From assembly GCA_004369085.1 (NCBI GenBank), contig ML210555.1:1-16525 (forward strand): a stretch of 16,525 bases of DNA, read 5' to 3'. The DNA comes from Coprinopsis marcescibilis (taxonomy: Eukaryota; Basidiomycota; Agaricomycetes; Agaricales; Psathyrellaceae). Below the pieces are notes generated by a model. That model was not told the DNA's origin. It did no database searches and was given only the letters and a program-made list of their open reading frames with translations. Below are positions 1 to 9,273 of this stretch, piece after piece; position 1 is the first letter of the stretch; the number at the start of each line of letters is the position of its first letter. Position numbers and translations under genes: made by a program.

Positions 1-245
1 GTTTCGTCTGGGTCCCAGAGGCGCGAGTCAGTTGGTCTGTGAGCTGCGAGGTTGAGGGCTTGAAGGGTGACATGTTCCTCGACACGCTGGAGGTACTGCT
101 GAGTGGCTATCTCTGTCTCCTGGGTTGCATACTGCATTGCTGTCTGAAGCAGCAAGGCTTGGTCCTCCTTCTTGTGCCGCTTGAGGCTGGCAGCGTCGAC
201 GTTTTTGCCATTACAGTGGTGAGAAGTGCACATGCAAGGTGGCAT
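1..245 (-). CDS. Outward ORF with Cys/His-rich start, partial (left copy)
   Basis: Read on the minus strand, an ATG at 245-243 opens a frame that stays open to base 1 (81 complete codons), so the gene would continue outside the window. The product begins with Cys4, Cys6, Cys11 and His24 in a C-x-C-x4-C-x12-H spacing, which could bind one zinc ion, followed by a basic stretch and a Gln/Glu-rich amphipathic helix (about residues 28-70). Short Cys/His starts of this kind occur at the N-terminus of some fungal transposase ORFs, so this could be the beginning of a transposase; that is memory-based inference. Against it: the opposite strand is also open here, the start context is ordinary, and no homology search was possible. 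Confidence 0.45.
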   Translation of the reverse strand, partial: MPPCMCTSHHCNGKNVDAASLKRHKKEDQALLLQTAMQYATQETEIATQQYLQRVEEHVTLQALNLAAHRPTDSRLWDPDE

Positions 246-567
246 GATATAGCTGTTGATCGTCTCCGCGGATGTTCCACAAGAGACTTAGAGGTCAATG
301 GGGCGCGAACGATAATTGCCTATGTGGCAGAGTAGTGGTCAGAGTGGGAGGGGAGGCAGAGTCGAAATCTCAAAAGCTTGCCTAAAGTATCGCGCTCAGA
401 ACAAAAGCGGTCGTGTCGTAGCAACCTTCATTGGAAAGACAATACCGTTTCCAATTGGGACAGAAAGAAAAATGCGCCTGACATCATCGAGATGTCAGAT
501 GAGGAACAATAGCTGTATCCAGCATGCCGCGATGAGAAATACCAGTGTGAGCGGATGGTGCATATCC

Positions 568-1140
568 AGCGTGCGCGGATGATCCACAACATTTAACGAG
601 CGGACATCCTAAGTGAGGGCAGTATTATCCAGAGTGCATGGGTAATCCACAGCACAGGTGAAGATTGGAGAAATAACCAGCGTGAGTGGATAATCCACAA
701 CACGAACGATGGGGAAGGCTCTAGGTCCAGCGTGCGCAGATGGTCCACAGCGCGATCTAGGAGGGATGGAGGCGGGCGTGCTCGGAGTTTGCCGTAATGG
801 TCTCGTTTAGGGCAGGCTTGGGTCTCGTTGAGGCATTTATGGCTTGTCCTTCAAGTTGCTACCCATCCTCCCCTCCTAACATCTTCCCATCCGTCCATCG
901 CACATAATGGCCTGTTATCCCATCCGGTGCGTACTGCGGACTATCCGCGCACGTTTCCTCCCTTCGGATCCCTCCTAACTAGTGCTGCGGACTATCCGCG
1001 CACGCTGGACCTAGACCCTTCCCCATCGTTCGTGTATTCCAATCGTCACCTGTGCTGTGGATTATCCATGCACTCTGGATACTACTGCCACTTAGGATGC
1101 CTCCTCGTCATACGTGTTGTGGATCATCCACGCATGCTGG
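568..1140. repeat. Fold-back cluster of a 13-bp palindromic motif (left arm)
   Basis: Copies of a near-palindrome GYGGAYNATCCRC lie at 575-587, 638-650, 686-698, 736-748, 936-948, 987-999, 1057-1069 and 1119-1131, with further units at 1169-1181 and 1216-1228 just outside. Each is embedded in a longer asymmetric repeat of about 25 bp with a CACGCTGG-like flank. That flank shows that units before 768 point one way and units after 930 point the other way. The two halves form an inverted repeat: 698-736 pairs with 996-1035 almost perfectly, 630-670 with 1037-1079, and 568-592 with 1116-1140, around a loop of about 200 bp (768-968). Likely roles are a transposase or replication-protein binding array. 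No function is proven. Confidence 0.85.
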
Positions 1141-1180
1141 ATTTGCACCCTTCCTCGTCGTTCGTGTTGTGGATCATCCA

Positions 1181-2135
1181 TGCACGCTGGATTTGCACCC
1201 CTCCCCGTCCATGTTGTGGATTATCCGCTCACGCTGGGTCACTCGTGTTAAGGATTATCGACACATACCAGTTCCTCATCACTCAGCCCAATGTCAGTTT
1301 AGTAGAGATCAACTCATTATATTTCGGACATATCAGTGACTACGGTATGGAATGTCCATCTCAACCCATTGCAGGACATATCAGTGACTACGGTATGGAG
1401 TGTCCATCTCAACCCATTGCATCCACGTCGTTAACTGGGCGATACTCTGGCAGCGGCATCTCTGGCTTCACATCCAACTCCCTTTTCAACTCCTTGGAGA
1501 GTGTGCTGTACCACGTTGGGTGGTAGAAGTTGATAGGAAGCCCAGCTTTTGCGGGCCTCCTCGTTGGTCGTGCATCCATCTTGCGCTTGCGCTTGAGCCC
1601 ACAGTTCCCAGCCTTTGGTCCCCCATACGCTCCCGTCATCTTCTCATCCTGGTCAATGTGCTTCAAGATAGTACCAATCGCAGGAGCACGCCAATCCATA
1701 TGGCGCACAAAAGCCTTGCCTGTCGGATTTCCGTCGTTGTCATAGTCGCTCTCGTCGGAACTCATGCCATTATAACCAAGAACGCTGACTACCTTGTGGA
1801 AGTCTCTCCATACAACTTCGTCTTGCGCATCATCTCTTTCTTCTTCGGTGATTTCTTTGCGTTTCCCAAAGATCTATGGTACGTTTAGTTTTTTCAGCGT
1901 TATGGATCTCGCAGCTCGTCAGACTCACGGTATGCCTTCTAGCAACAACTCTGGCCTTCTTCCGAGCTACCGACGCCTCCGCCATCAACCTTTCATCGCG
2001 CCCTTCGTCGTTTTCGCCTTCCTTGTTCGCAGCTTTACCCATATAGCGAACAAGTCGAGTAATCTTTTCGTGATAGATGTCCTTGATCTCCGCCCGGTCA
2101 GCTTCGGTGTATTCCGTCACTTTGATAATAAACTC
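1181..2135 (+). repeat. Inner, diverged part of left inverted repeat
   Basis: This stretch is still homologous, in inverted orientation, to 14939-15345, but with substitutions and indels. It holds two extra 13-mer units (1169-1228), a 48-bp tandem duplication, and the last two exons of gene A, which are intact here. The right-hand counterpart is only 407 bp. It lacks the extra units, the duplication, and a block matching roughly 1590-2040 of this side, which includes the last intron of gene A. The inverted duplication that made the arms was therefore at least 2.1 kb long and included gene A sequence. Confidence 0.85.
1326..1421 (+). repeat. 48-bp tandem duplication over the 3' end of gene A
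   Basis: Two adjacent 48-bp copies (1326-1373 and 1374-1421) differ at one base that I can see (A/G within the GGTATGGA part). The inner copy contains the stop codon of gene A (1411-1409, minus strand) and its last codons. The outer copy repeats that coding end downstream of the stop. The right arm has a single copy. It looks like a recent slippage or unequal-exchange event. Confidence 0.9.
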
Positions 2136-4341
2136 GGCGAACTGTTGTCGCAGTGATATATTCCAAAGGCATTTCTTTTCTCCAATCCTACTCCATGACG
2201 GTTGCAAAGGATTCAGTAGAGGAGGGCCCCTTTGCCCTTGCTGGAAATCTTCCACCGCTTGTTTATCTTCCTTCACTGCTGGAGAGCACACGATGTCCAT
2301 ATCCTGTTCGATGCCCAGTAATGCGTTGAACAAAGGGCGTATGACACTCTGCAACTGGTTAGTCCTTGACCCCTCACAGCATATCCGCGAAGCTCACCAT
2401 TAATTCCTTTCTCCCTTCAGGTTTCTCCTTAGGGGACTCATGGACGAATGTCCTCCCGATTCGCCTCCTCTTGGGAGTCTTGGTCACCAAAACCTTTCCA
2501 CCATTGACCTTTTCTGTCAAGCCCTCCAAACCCTCTGCCAATCTCTGCAACACTTTCATAATCTGCATTGATCATTAACACGATGGGACGAACAATCAAC
2601 AGACATTGCTTACGTCTCCTGAGGTTGAAATAGTCTCCTGTTCCGGGCTGCCCTGCGACCTGAGGCCCTCCATACTAGCCCGCTGTGGAGGTGACGCAGA
2701 TGCAGACGAGGGTGGGGCGTCCTGTCCTTCCTGAGGAACAAAAGTAAATCTTGGGCCAGCCCCACCCCTCGAGGATCGGAACGTGGTCGGTTTTGGGACT
2801 CTAGGCATCCTCCGCAACTGCATCTTGTCAGTTAGCATTAGAACCATGATAAAAATGGAGCGACTTGCCTCTTCCTCGTCATCACCGTCCATCGGATCGT
2901 CATCCAGTGTGAGGAATGCATTTTTCAGAACACGCTCCGCATTAGTCTTCAGCAGCTTCTCAATTCCATTCTGCCCCATTCGACGGTTGGTCACGTATGC
3001 ATTGCGCCGAACGAAGGGCGTAGAGCTCGGAGCTTTGTCTTTGGAATTCCCTCCATTTCCCATATCCTCAGGGTCGCCTTGTGGAGGGTTTGCCACTTTG
3101 TCTCCTCCAGCCCCATTGTTCGCATTTGTGCTGCTGTTCTGCGGCGGATAAACGGGAATATCGTTCGAAGTTCCGCCCCTGAGTGACCCACCCTCTGACT
3201 GATTCAGAGGTTGCGCCGCATCGGGGCCCACAGGCAAAGGTGTCCCAGCCTCCGAAGCCGCTGCTACAACCTGATTCGAAGCTTGCAATGCCGCATTCGG
3301 GCCAACAGACGAAGGTGTCCCAGCCTCCGAAGCCGCTGCTACAGCCCCCGCCTGGACCTGAGCTTTCACATAGGCCTGGGCCTCGGCAATCAACGCCTTC
3401 TCCCTAACCGCCCAATCCTCCTCCATCTGTTCCTTTATAGCCTCCATATATGCCCGCAGAGTGGCGGTATTCCCCCGCATGGCCTCTTCAGCTCTGTGTT
3501 CGGCGGCTTTGGCCGCTGTTGTTGCCTTCCGAAGCTCAATTTCGAGGTTTCGGGCAACTGCCTCCTTTTCCATGACCTTTGCAAAGTGAGTAAACCCCTG
3601 CAACTATTCTTCCCCTACTCACTGTATTGTTCAACTCTTTTAGCTGCTCCAACTGTTTGTGACCGTCGGTCTCCATAACGCGAACCTTCGTGATCACCTG
3701 GACTCCTTCTTTGGATGTTCCGGCTGCTGGAGATCTAGAACGCCTGCGTTGACCCTGTGTCGAGGGTACTTGGCTCTCGTTCCCCCGGCTTTGACCTTGG
3801 ACTGGGGTCACTTGCTTGGAGGTCCAGTGAGGCTTGTTTGATGAACTCGAGCTTCCGTCTACATGGGCTTGAAAATGTTCGGCTGGTTTAGGAATCGCGA
3901 CAGTGGTGTTAGAGGGAGGTGCGAGCGGGTGATCAACTGTGGTGTTAGAGGGAGGTGCGAGCGGGTGACCAACTGTGGTCTTCCTTGTTGAATGGGCGGA
4001 TCTGGGTTGGGACAGACTGTCTGGCCTTGACTTCCTTGTTAAGTGGGCGGATCTGGGTCTACCGGAGGGACTGCCTGGTCTTCGGCTCTGAATCAACATT
4101 GGTACCTCGAGAGTCTGTTTGGAGGAGGTATCCGGGTATGGACGAAAACGGATGGAACTAGTCGGCGCCCGCGCCGTGTTTGGTTGAGGATTATGAAGGG
4201 GCAAGCCCTGGAAAGCGAGCCATTAGTATGTGGGTGATAGCGTGTCTGTACGTTCCTCACCTCAAAGCTGTCGTCAGTTGTGACTCGCTTTCCCATGAGG
4301 AAGGATCGAGCTGTTTCGGCAATATTCATTGTATAATTCAT
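1409..4341 (-). CDS. Gene A: 877-aa conserved agaricomycete protein, low-complexity/coiled-coil N-terminal half, 7 exons
   Basis: Exons (minus strand): 4341-4261, 4207-3623, 3576-2869, 2823-2614, 2562-2398, 2348-1929, 1873-1409. All junctions keep frame and give 877 aa. The N-terminal part is Pro/Ser/Arg-rich with internal repeats and an RSRSP patch. A charged Ala/Glu helix with coiled-coil character covers about residues 205-300, followed by an Ala/Gly/Pro-rich repeat region. Basic clusters such as KRRRIGR around residue 540 suggest a nuclear protein. The C-terminal third is the recognisable part: a helical segment in exon 6, then GMSSDESD (about 759-766), WRAP (about 784-787) and a GLPINFYHPTWY block. 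I recognise this end as typical of a very abundant, uncharacterised agaricomycete family, often in repeats; its function is unknown. One intron uses a GC donor. It is divergent from gene B. A broken copy of its 3' end sits at 14939-15256. Confidence 0.8.
2824..2868 (-). other. GC-AG intron in gene A
   Basis: On the minus strand an intron of 45 nt begins GCAAGT and ends ACAAG, with a textbook branch-point string GCTAAC near its 3' end. Removing it joins an acidic DDEEE run to a Met-Gln-Leu-Arg segment. Its length is a multiple of three and it has no in-frame stop, so unspliced RNA would add 15 mostly hydrophobic residues in the middle of a polar region. This makes splicing the better model, although retention would not break the protein. 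Confidence 0.65.
3201..3345 (-). repeat. Two-copy coding repeat of about 75 bp in gene A exon 3
   Basis: Two tandem copies with a period of 72-75 bp encode an Ala-rich unit centred on AAASEAGTP followed by VGP and a Gln/Asn segment. Copy boundaries are near 3201 and 3273. The second half of each copy is almost identical (from about 3241 and about 3316). The indel between copies is in frame, so the repeat is compatible with a functional disordered linker. Confidence 0.85.
3900..4058 (-). repeat. Two tandem repeat arrays in gene A exon 2
   Basis: The first array has two 36-bp copies (3900-3935 and 3936-3971) plus the start of a third, encoding a 12-residue unit with HPLAPPSNTTV. The second has two 28-bp near-identical blocks (3980-4007 and 4031-4058) spaced by 51 bp, encoding an RSAHxTRK unit. 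Periods of 36 and 51 are multiples of three, so copy-number change keeps the frame. The encoded region is Pro/Ser/Arg-rich and probably disordered. Confidence 0.85.
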
Positions 4342-4892
4342 TGTGTATCGCGTTTGTGTGGATTACGAGCAAAGTGTAGAGTCGTTGGGGCAAAGGGCGA
4401 AGAACGAAGACCTAACACTTGACTTGTTAATGAACCTTGGGCTTACAATAATCTCAATGTATACCCGGCGCGTGATAATAAGCTCAGTGTCTAGCCAACG
4501 CGTGATAATAAGCTCAGTGTCTAGCAGTGCGTGATCTATCTCAGTTCTGATAGTCATCTTATCTATCTTCAATTGTTATCTCCCGCTCGATTCAATACGG
4601 TTGATCTTGACGCTGAATGGTGAATCCCTTTAGGTAGTCCGCGCCAGCCACCATCCGAGCGTTCCATTTGTTTCGTCAATCCTCTGCTCGCTTCGAATAA
4701 CGCCACCATCGCTTTTGCTTCCTATTTCAAAAGACTGTATTGTGGAGAGGGTAACAATACGAGCACCCTGTATATAAATGCTGAACACGCTGGAAACGAT
4801 GTTTCAGTTTTAGCATCCTTGTACCACCTTCCAACTTCCCAGCAGCAGGCCTGTTTCATACCCTTTATTTCTTCACTTCCTATTATCCTTGC
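4342..4892. promoter_or_regulatory. Divergent promoter region between genes A and B, with 30-bp tandem repeat and TATA box
   Basis: These 551 bp separate the start codons of gene A (minus) and gene B (plus), so they should hold both promoters. There is a direct repeat of 30 bp at 4471-4500 and 4501-4530 (core CGTGATAATAAGCTCAGTGT) with a partial third copy to 4544. A clear TATATAAA lies at 4771-4778, 115 bp upstream of the gene B start codon and in the right orientation for it. I see no comparable TATA box for gene A. No ORF here looks like a gene. Confidence 0.6.
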
Positions 4893-5462
4893 AATGCCAT
4901 CGACCCGTTTTGAATCCGGCTCTCCGCAGGTACTTTCCTTTGCTCTTGTTCGTGGGCGGCTAATTAATTCAGATCAAAGAGGAAGTCCAAGATCTTGTCC
5001 CTTCGGGCCCGCCTGTATTCATCTTCGGCACAGGACACCCATGCCGTCAATATACCCACAATGGAAGATTGCGTCGGACGTTCACCTTTGCTTGAAGGCA
5101 TTCTCTCAGACCACCAACGCCAACCGTACATACACGACTGCCTTGTTAAGGTCACTAGAGGAGGCCGCAGCCACCAATTTCGGCTCTTCTGTAAGAACCA
5201 TAAGTACTTGCGCATGAACAAGGCAATTCCAGGAGGATCGCATTGGCGAGGAGATATACTCGTAATGCGAGAGGGGCTCAAGAAAAAGTCTCACAGCGTC
5301 AATATGCGAACCAAAGACAAGGCTCTCATTGACTTTGCCGTTCGAAGGTGAGTTTTTCTTTACCTTACACTTGTTTATCTGGTTTCATCGGTCCTCAGCT
5401 TTGTCAAACGAGTTCGCCAGACGACTCCCTTTCGTTTGCCAGAGGTTATCTCAATTCCGTGA
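4893..5462 (+). CDS. Gene B: small 155-aa conserved basidiomycete-type protein, 3 exons
   Basis: The best model is exons 4893-4929, 4980-5347 and 5399-5462, giving about 155 aa from the first ATG after the TATA box. The second intron (5348-5398, GTGAGT to CTCAG) is clear and leads to a stop at 5460-5462. The first intron is less sure: the obvious acceptor at 4972 gives the wrong frame, while an AG at 4979 restores it. If neither is used, translation could start at Met 5061. The conserved-looking core is HWRGDILVMREG followed by an NMRTKDKALIDFAVR segment, which I associate with small, dispersed agaricomycete proteins of unknown function. There is no signal peptide or membrane segment. It converges on gene C, 193 bp apart. 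Confidence 0.6.
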
Positions 5463-5655
5463 TAATGTACATGTATTTTTGGTAATGCCTTTTGACCAAT
5501 GTACAATATGGAAGTGTGCTTATATTAAGTGTGACAAAAATGAGATTACAGCAAGATGATGATAATATAAAGCAATGGTAATACACAGCGATGATAGAAT
5601 AAGTAGTAATAGAATCCAGGAGCAAGATGACGATAGACAAAAGGGGCAGCAAGGG
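5463..5655. other. Convergent intergenic region between genes B and C
   Basis: A 193-bp AT-rich stretch where the 3' ends of genes B and C face each other. It contains short purine-rich GATGATGATAA-like runs and probably both polyadenylation regions. I see no gene, repeat array or strong hairpin here. Confidence 0.5.
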
Positions 5656-8381
5656 TCAGAAACCGAGGTTTCGTTGAACTTGTATCTGGAGGAACGCTTC
5701 CGACGACTGCTCCTGGTGCTGTTGAATCCTGTTTGTGTCCTGACGACCACGAAGTTTACTGCGCCAGTCCCTGACCGAATACAGCTGTGCCTTTCCCTCC
5801 ATGATAGCTTCGAGTCGGTCACGATACCAGGCTTCTTGGTGATGTGTCCATCGCCCAGGATTTTCCCCTTTGTCGAATAGGTCAGCCAAAGGCCACCAGC
5901 TCTTCAATGCGGGAGGGTTGCCACGTCCAGTGCTGCACACATACAATCCAACAATAAGATCTTCCTCAAGAGCTGTCAATGCGTCGTCCTGATAATCTTC
6001 ATTTTTGTTCAGATCACGAACAATTAAACCTGGGACACCGGTTGGTCCATCAAGGACATCGCTGACAGACACAGCACTGTAGGCCAATCTCCACACGATT
6101 CCACCTCTGAGTAAGGCTGCGCGCATCCGTGGATTGGACAACATCAGATCTCGAGTGTGTTGGTATTGAAGGTAGTCATCCCTGGTGAACTGATAGCCTG
6201 CGGGCTTTCGAGGCAGCTGTGAGGGTGTTGGCTGGTAGGCGATATGGCGAGGAGGGATATCACTTGACTGGAACGTGTGAAAAGGTATACCCCGTTGCAC
6301 CAAAAATGAGATAATGTCATCCGGGGAGATCGGGTTTGCATGTTTTGAGCCAACAGAAGGGGAAATGCGGCAAACTGTGACAACGTCGGCAGCAGTCATT
6401 AATACAAGGCTCCAAGGATGGCTGTTACCAAACTCCAATATGAACCAGAAGTGTGGTCGATCACCTCCTTTGGCTTGGGTGGCGCTTCCGAGCGTGGCAA
6501 CTGGACGGGGAAGCACTGTCAGGCGCTGCAGCAACCCAAGATTTTCAGGCAGACGAATTGTGGTGTCCATGATATCCCAAGTCTCAGCAGGAGGATGAAC
6601 ATCCCCAGTTGTTGTAAGGCACAGCTTGTAGAACTTGTACATCGAATCAGTAATGCCGGATTGGAAGAATCTTGCCATTGCTGGTGAATTTTGGTTGTGC
6701 CCCAGCCATCGAAGAAAGTTCTTCTTCTCCTGATCAGTTCTTGAAGACGTAGGTTTCTCTGTTGGGTATGGGATTGGTGCGATGAAGCCATAGAAAAGGC
6801 GCATGTCCAGGAGGATCAATTGCTCTAAGCGAGTCACGCCTTGGTCGTCCAAGAAATCGTCGCTGAAGTCGGGGAGCGATATGGCTTCTTCTGGATTGTA
6901 CCGAGCAGCCCGCGGAAACACTTGGTGTGGATTGACAGCAACTGGGCCGGAACCTTCAGGCTCATATACGACCACGCACCCCTCAAAATCGTCATCTTCG
7001 TCCAGGTCGTTAGGACCGGCCTCGTTGGGAGCCAGGTCTGCACAACAGATCCAGCGATTCAACTCTGGGAAGTAACGAGATTGGTTGGTGCTGAAATCCC
7101 CCAACACATCCTCCCGCTCAGCTGCCAGAGCGACGTTCAACTTGAGCTTGCTTTCGTCATCGTTGTCGGGTTCATAAACATGGACAGGGGCGCTCGTTCT
7201 CGGGGGGTGCTTTGCACGATTCAAGGCAGTTACTCTGTCTTTCTCCGAAAATCGGCTCCTTGCCTTTTCCGCTGAAGCATCCGCTTTGGAGATGATCTCA
7301 GCGATTTGGACTCGACGCTTGGCTGCAGCTTCCTGTCTTTCTAGGTGCCTTCTGCGATGGGGGTTACTAAGATCCTGTTCAGATCGATGAGGCAACGGAT
7401 GCAACAAGGCTGCCGGCACCATGATGGGTGGTCTAATGGCGATATTTTGACTTTGTTGCTGCAGAACTTCGGGAGGTGGAACCAAATAGGCCATGTTGAG
7501 CTTTTGGAGGATATGTGGGGTGTCTGAGTTCCACGGGAACCAGACCGGAACGCCCCTATCCATGAACCAAGTGACCGACGGTTGATAGTCCTCCTTGCGT
7601 TCTAAATCAAGGAAGATGCCACATCGACACGTCGACAGCGAAAACGAGCATATAGGGCTTGATGGGAGAGAGTCGGCGAGGTCCTTGAGTACGGAGTTGT
7701 TGGGGAAGCTGTCGGGGTTGAGGACTTCCTGCCACTCTTTGATTGATGACATTGTTGAGGGGTCGTCCCGATTGTACTCCTTGGTGAACCTTTGGAACTC
7801 GTTACACTTCTCCTCAGCATGGGCGATCATGAACGAGAGAAGACCGGCCCACACGAGGAACCAATCCCTTGCAGCAAACGAAAGAGCGCGGCCTTTAGCC
7901 CTGCTTTTGAATTTGTCCTGGAATTTCCATCCTCGGATTGAGTAGGGAAAGACTGCAGGTGGGTCGTATTTGGCGAAAAGAATGGATGCCATTTTGTGAA
8001 CGGCGGCGTCTAATTGGGTCCACGAATCGACTGTATGTCGATTGTGATAGTAGAGCCCGTCTTCGATTTCCAGCGGGGGCGGGTATGCTACAGTGTCGAA
8101 TGGTTTGAAGCCGAAATGACGATCGATTGGAATGAATGAGGTCCACCCATATGCACGACTCCAGCGACAAGGGACGCGAAGATTCTCCCATCGGACGCCC
8201 TGCTGGAAGGGGCTGAGTTCGGATCCGTCCTGCTTGATGGCTGCCGGAATTTTGACCACACGCTTGCAGTTTGGTGAGTAGAAACGATGCCCGTCGGCAT
8301 AGATGAAGTTCCCGGGATGACTAGATATAGAATTTAGCCCCAGCAATGAAAATTGGGTTGTAGAATTTACCTGGTTGCCAT
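5656..8381 (-). CDS. Gene C: 891-aa conserved agaricomycete protein of unknown function
   Basis: One tiny first exon (8381-8371, starting in a good ATGG context) is joined over a 50-bp intron (8370-8321, GTAAAT to TCTAG, with a GGCTAAAT branch site) to a single 2665-bp exon, giving 891 aa. The frame also stays open through the intron, but that reading has no ATG. Visible regions: a Trp/Tyr-rich N-terminal domain with RAYGWTSFIP, a hydrophobic helix at about 155-172, a WFMDRGVPVWFPW block ending near residue 267, a basic coiled coil at about 325-370, an acidic DLDEDDDFEG patch, and a C-terminal domain with RGGIVWRLA and a WYRDRLEAIMEG segment. I recognise these blocks as common in many unannotated agaricomycete proteins; no catalytic motif is evident. 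The start codon lies only 12 bp from the central fold-back element. Confidence 0.8.
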
Positions 8382-8392
8382 TGTTGCGATTG

Positions 8393-9223
8393 CGACTGAT
8401 CCCTGTCACTACCACGACGACGAAATACACGCAATGGATCTATACACGAGGTCAGCATGGAGGTTTGCCGTGGATACGGGTTCCACAGACCTCAATTCGG
8501 TATTTTTTCGCGTCGAAGTGACCTTAGTCTTGCAGAATCGGTTCTCGAGGGGTACGGCAAAGGGGAGGGACAAAAGTGCGCGGATATTCCGCAACACAGC
8601 CCGTAGAGCAAGTTCGACGGGCCTAGCGATGTTGGAGGAACCAGGAGGAGGGACGTTGGTGGCGGTTCGCGAGGGAGAGGTGAATGTCCAGTGCCAAGGC
8701 CGTCGCGTCTGATGTCAGCGTCTTCATATATAAACAAAGACAAACATAGCGGTCATCGTCCCACCGCTCTCCCTCTGCCTCCTCGTACCTCTCCTCTGGT
8801 CTTGCGGACTATCCGCGGACCAGTTCTGCTACCCATTCTTCGTTGGTCTTGTGGACTATCCGCGGACCCTGGAACTTCTTCCCTCCTCATCTGTTCTGCG
8901 GAATATCCGCGAACGACCTGGACACTCGTTCAGTCATTGTCTATTTTGCGACTATACGCTAACGGTATGGATATTCGGACCATGCCCTCTCCTCGACCAC
9001 CACCAACATCCTCTGCATTGGCTTTGTGTTACGGGCTATCCGCGCACATATCATTTCCAACTCGTACCCCTCGAGAACCGATTCTGCAAGACTAAGGTCA
9101 CTTCTACGCGAAAAAATACTGAATTGAGGTCTGTGTAACCCGCATCCACGGCAAACCTCCATGCTGACCTCGTGCATAGACCCATTGCGTGGATTTCGTC
9201 GTGGTAGTCACAAGGATCAGTCG
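8393..9223. mobile_element. Central fold-back (inverted-repeat) element carrying the same 13-bp motif
   Basis: Arms 8393-8562 and about 9055-9223 are inverted copies with roughly nine of ten bases equal and a 3-bp indel; the outermost bases are CGACTGATCC and its complement. The 490-bp interior has further 13-mers: 8580-8592, 8804-8816, 8851-8863, 8898-8910, and weaker ones near 8948 and 9031-9043. The first points one way and the rest the other, the same architecture as in the terminal arms. A TATATAA string occurs at 8727-8733. It fills the gap between the gene C start and the gene D stop and has no convincing ORF. I do not see a clean target-site duplication. It could be a non-autonomous element, or an internal binding or replication site of the large element. 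Confidence 0.75.
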
Positions 9224-9273
9224 TTCAATATTGGTGTAACATGATAGATTATGGTACGTTGTACATTTCTTCC

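Larger units (their letters stand above)
1..1180 (+). repeat. Left long inverted repeat, perfect arm
   Basis: Every base I compared here is the reverse complement of 15346-16525, with the simple relation x to 16526-x and no indel. Identity stops at 1180/15346, where the left arm carries additional 13-mer units and the right arm does not. The arm contains an outward-reading ORF at its outer edge (245 to 1), one isolated 13-bp palindromic motif at 268-280, and a fold-back cluster of the same motif at 568-1140. The long sense-strand ORFs across 39-582 and 828-1526 look like by-products of repeats and I do not call them genes. Seen directly: identity and position. Inferred: terminal inverted repeat of a large mobile element. 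Because the repeat reaches the first base of the window, its real outer end and any target-site duplication are not visible. Confidence 0.95.

Noticed and set aside
39..582. ORFs of 98 and 88 codons in the left arm, repeated in the right arm
   Set aside because: They lie opposite or beside the Cys/His edge ORF, have no recognisable composition, and their exact duplication only reflects the perfect arms.
568..1228. CRISPR-like interspersed repeats
   Set aside because: Spacing is irregular, units change orientation and vary in sequence, and the context is a eukaryotic genome with introns.
828..1526. 232-codon ORF across the left arm (and its 138-codon counterpart at 15698-15282)
   Set aside because: Its repetitive Trp-Ile-Ile-His and Cys-Gly-Leu-Ser peptides are just translations of the 13-mer units, the two arm versions diverge at the repeat-number change, and it overlaps the end of gene A on the other strand.
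6314..6687. Plus-strand ORFs within gene C
   Set aside because: Antisense shadows of an 891-aa coding frame with coherent amino-acid composition.
8409..8743. Minus-strand ORFs in the central fold-back as an extra N-terminal exon of gene C
   Set aside because: They lie in the arm and motif region, have no clear splice link to gene C, and the ATG at 8381 with a clean 50-bp intron already gives a good start.
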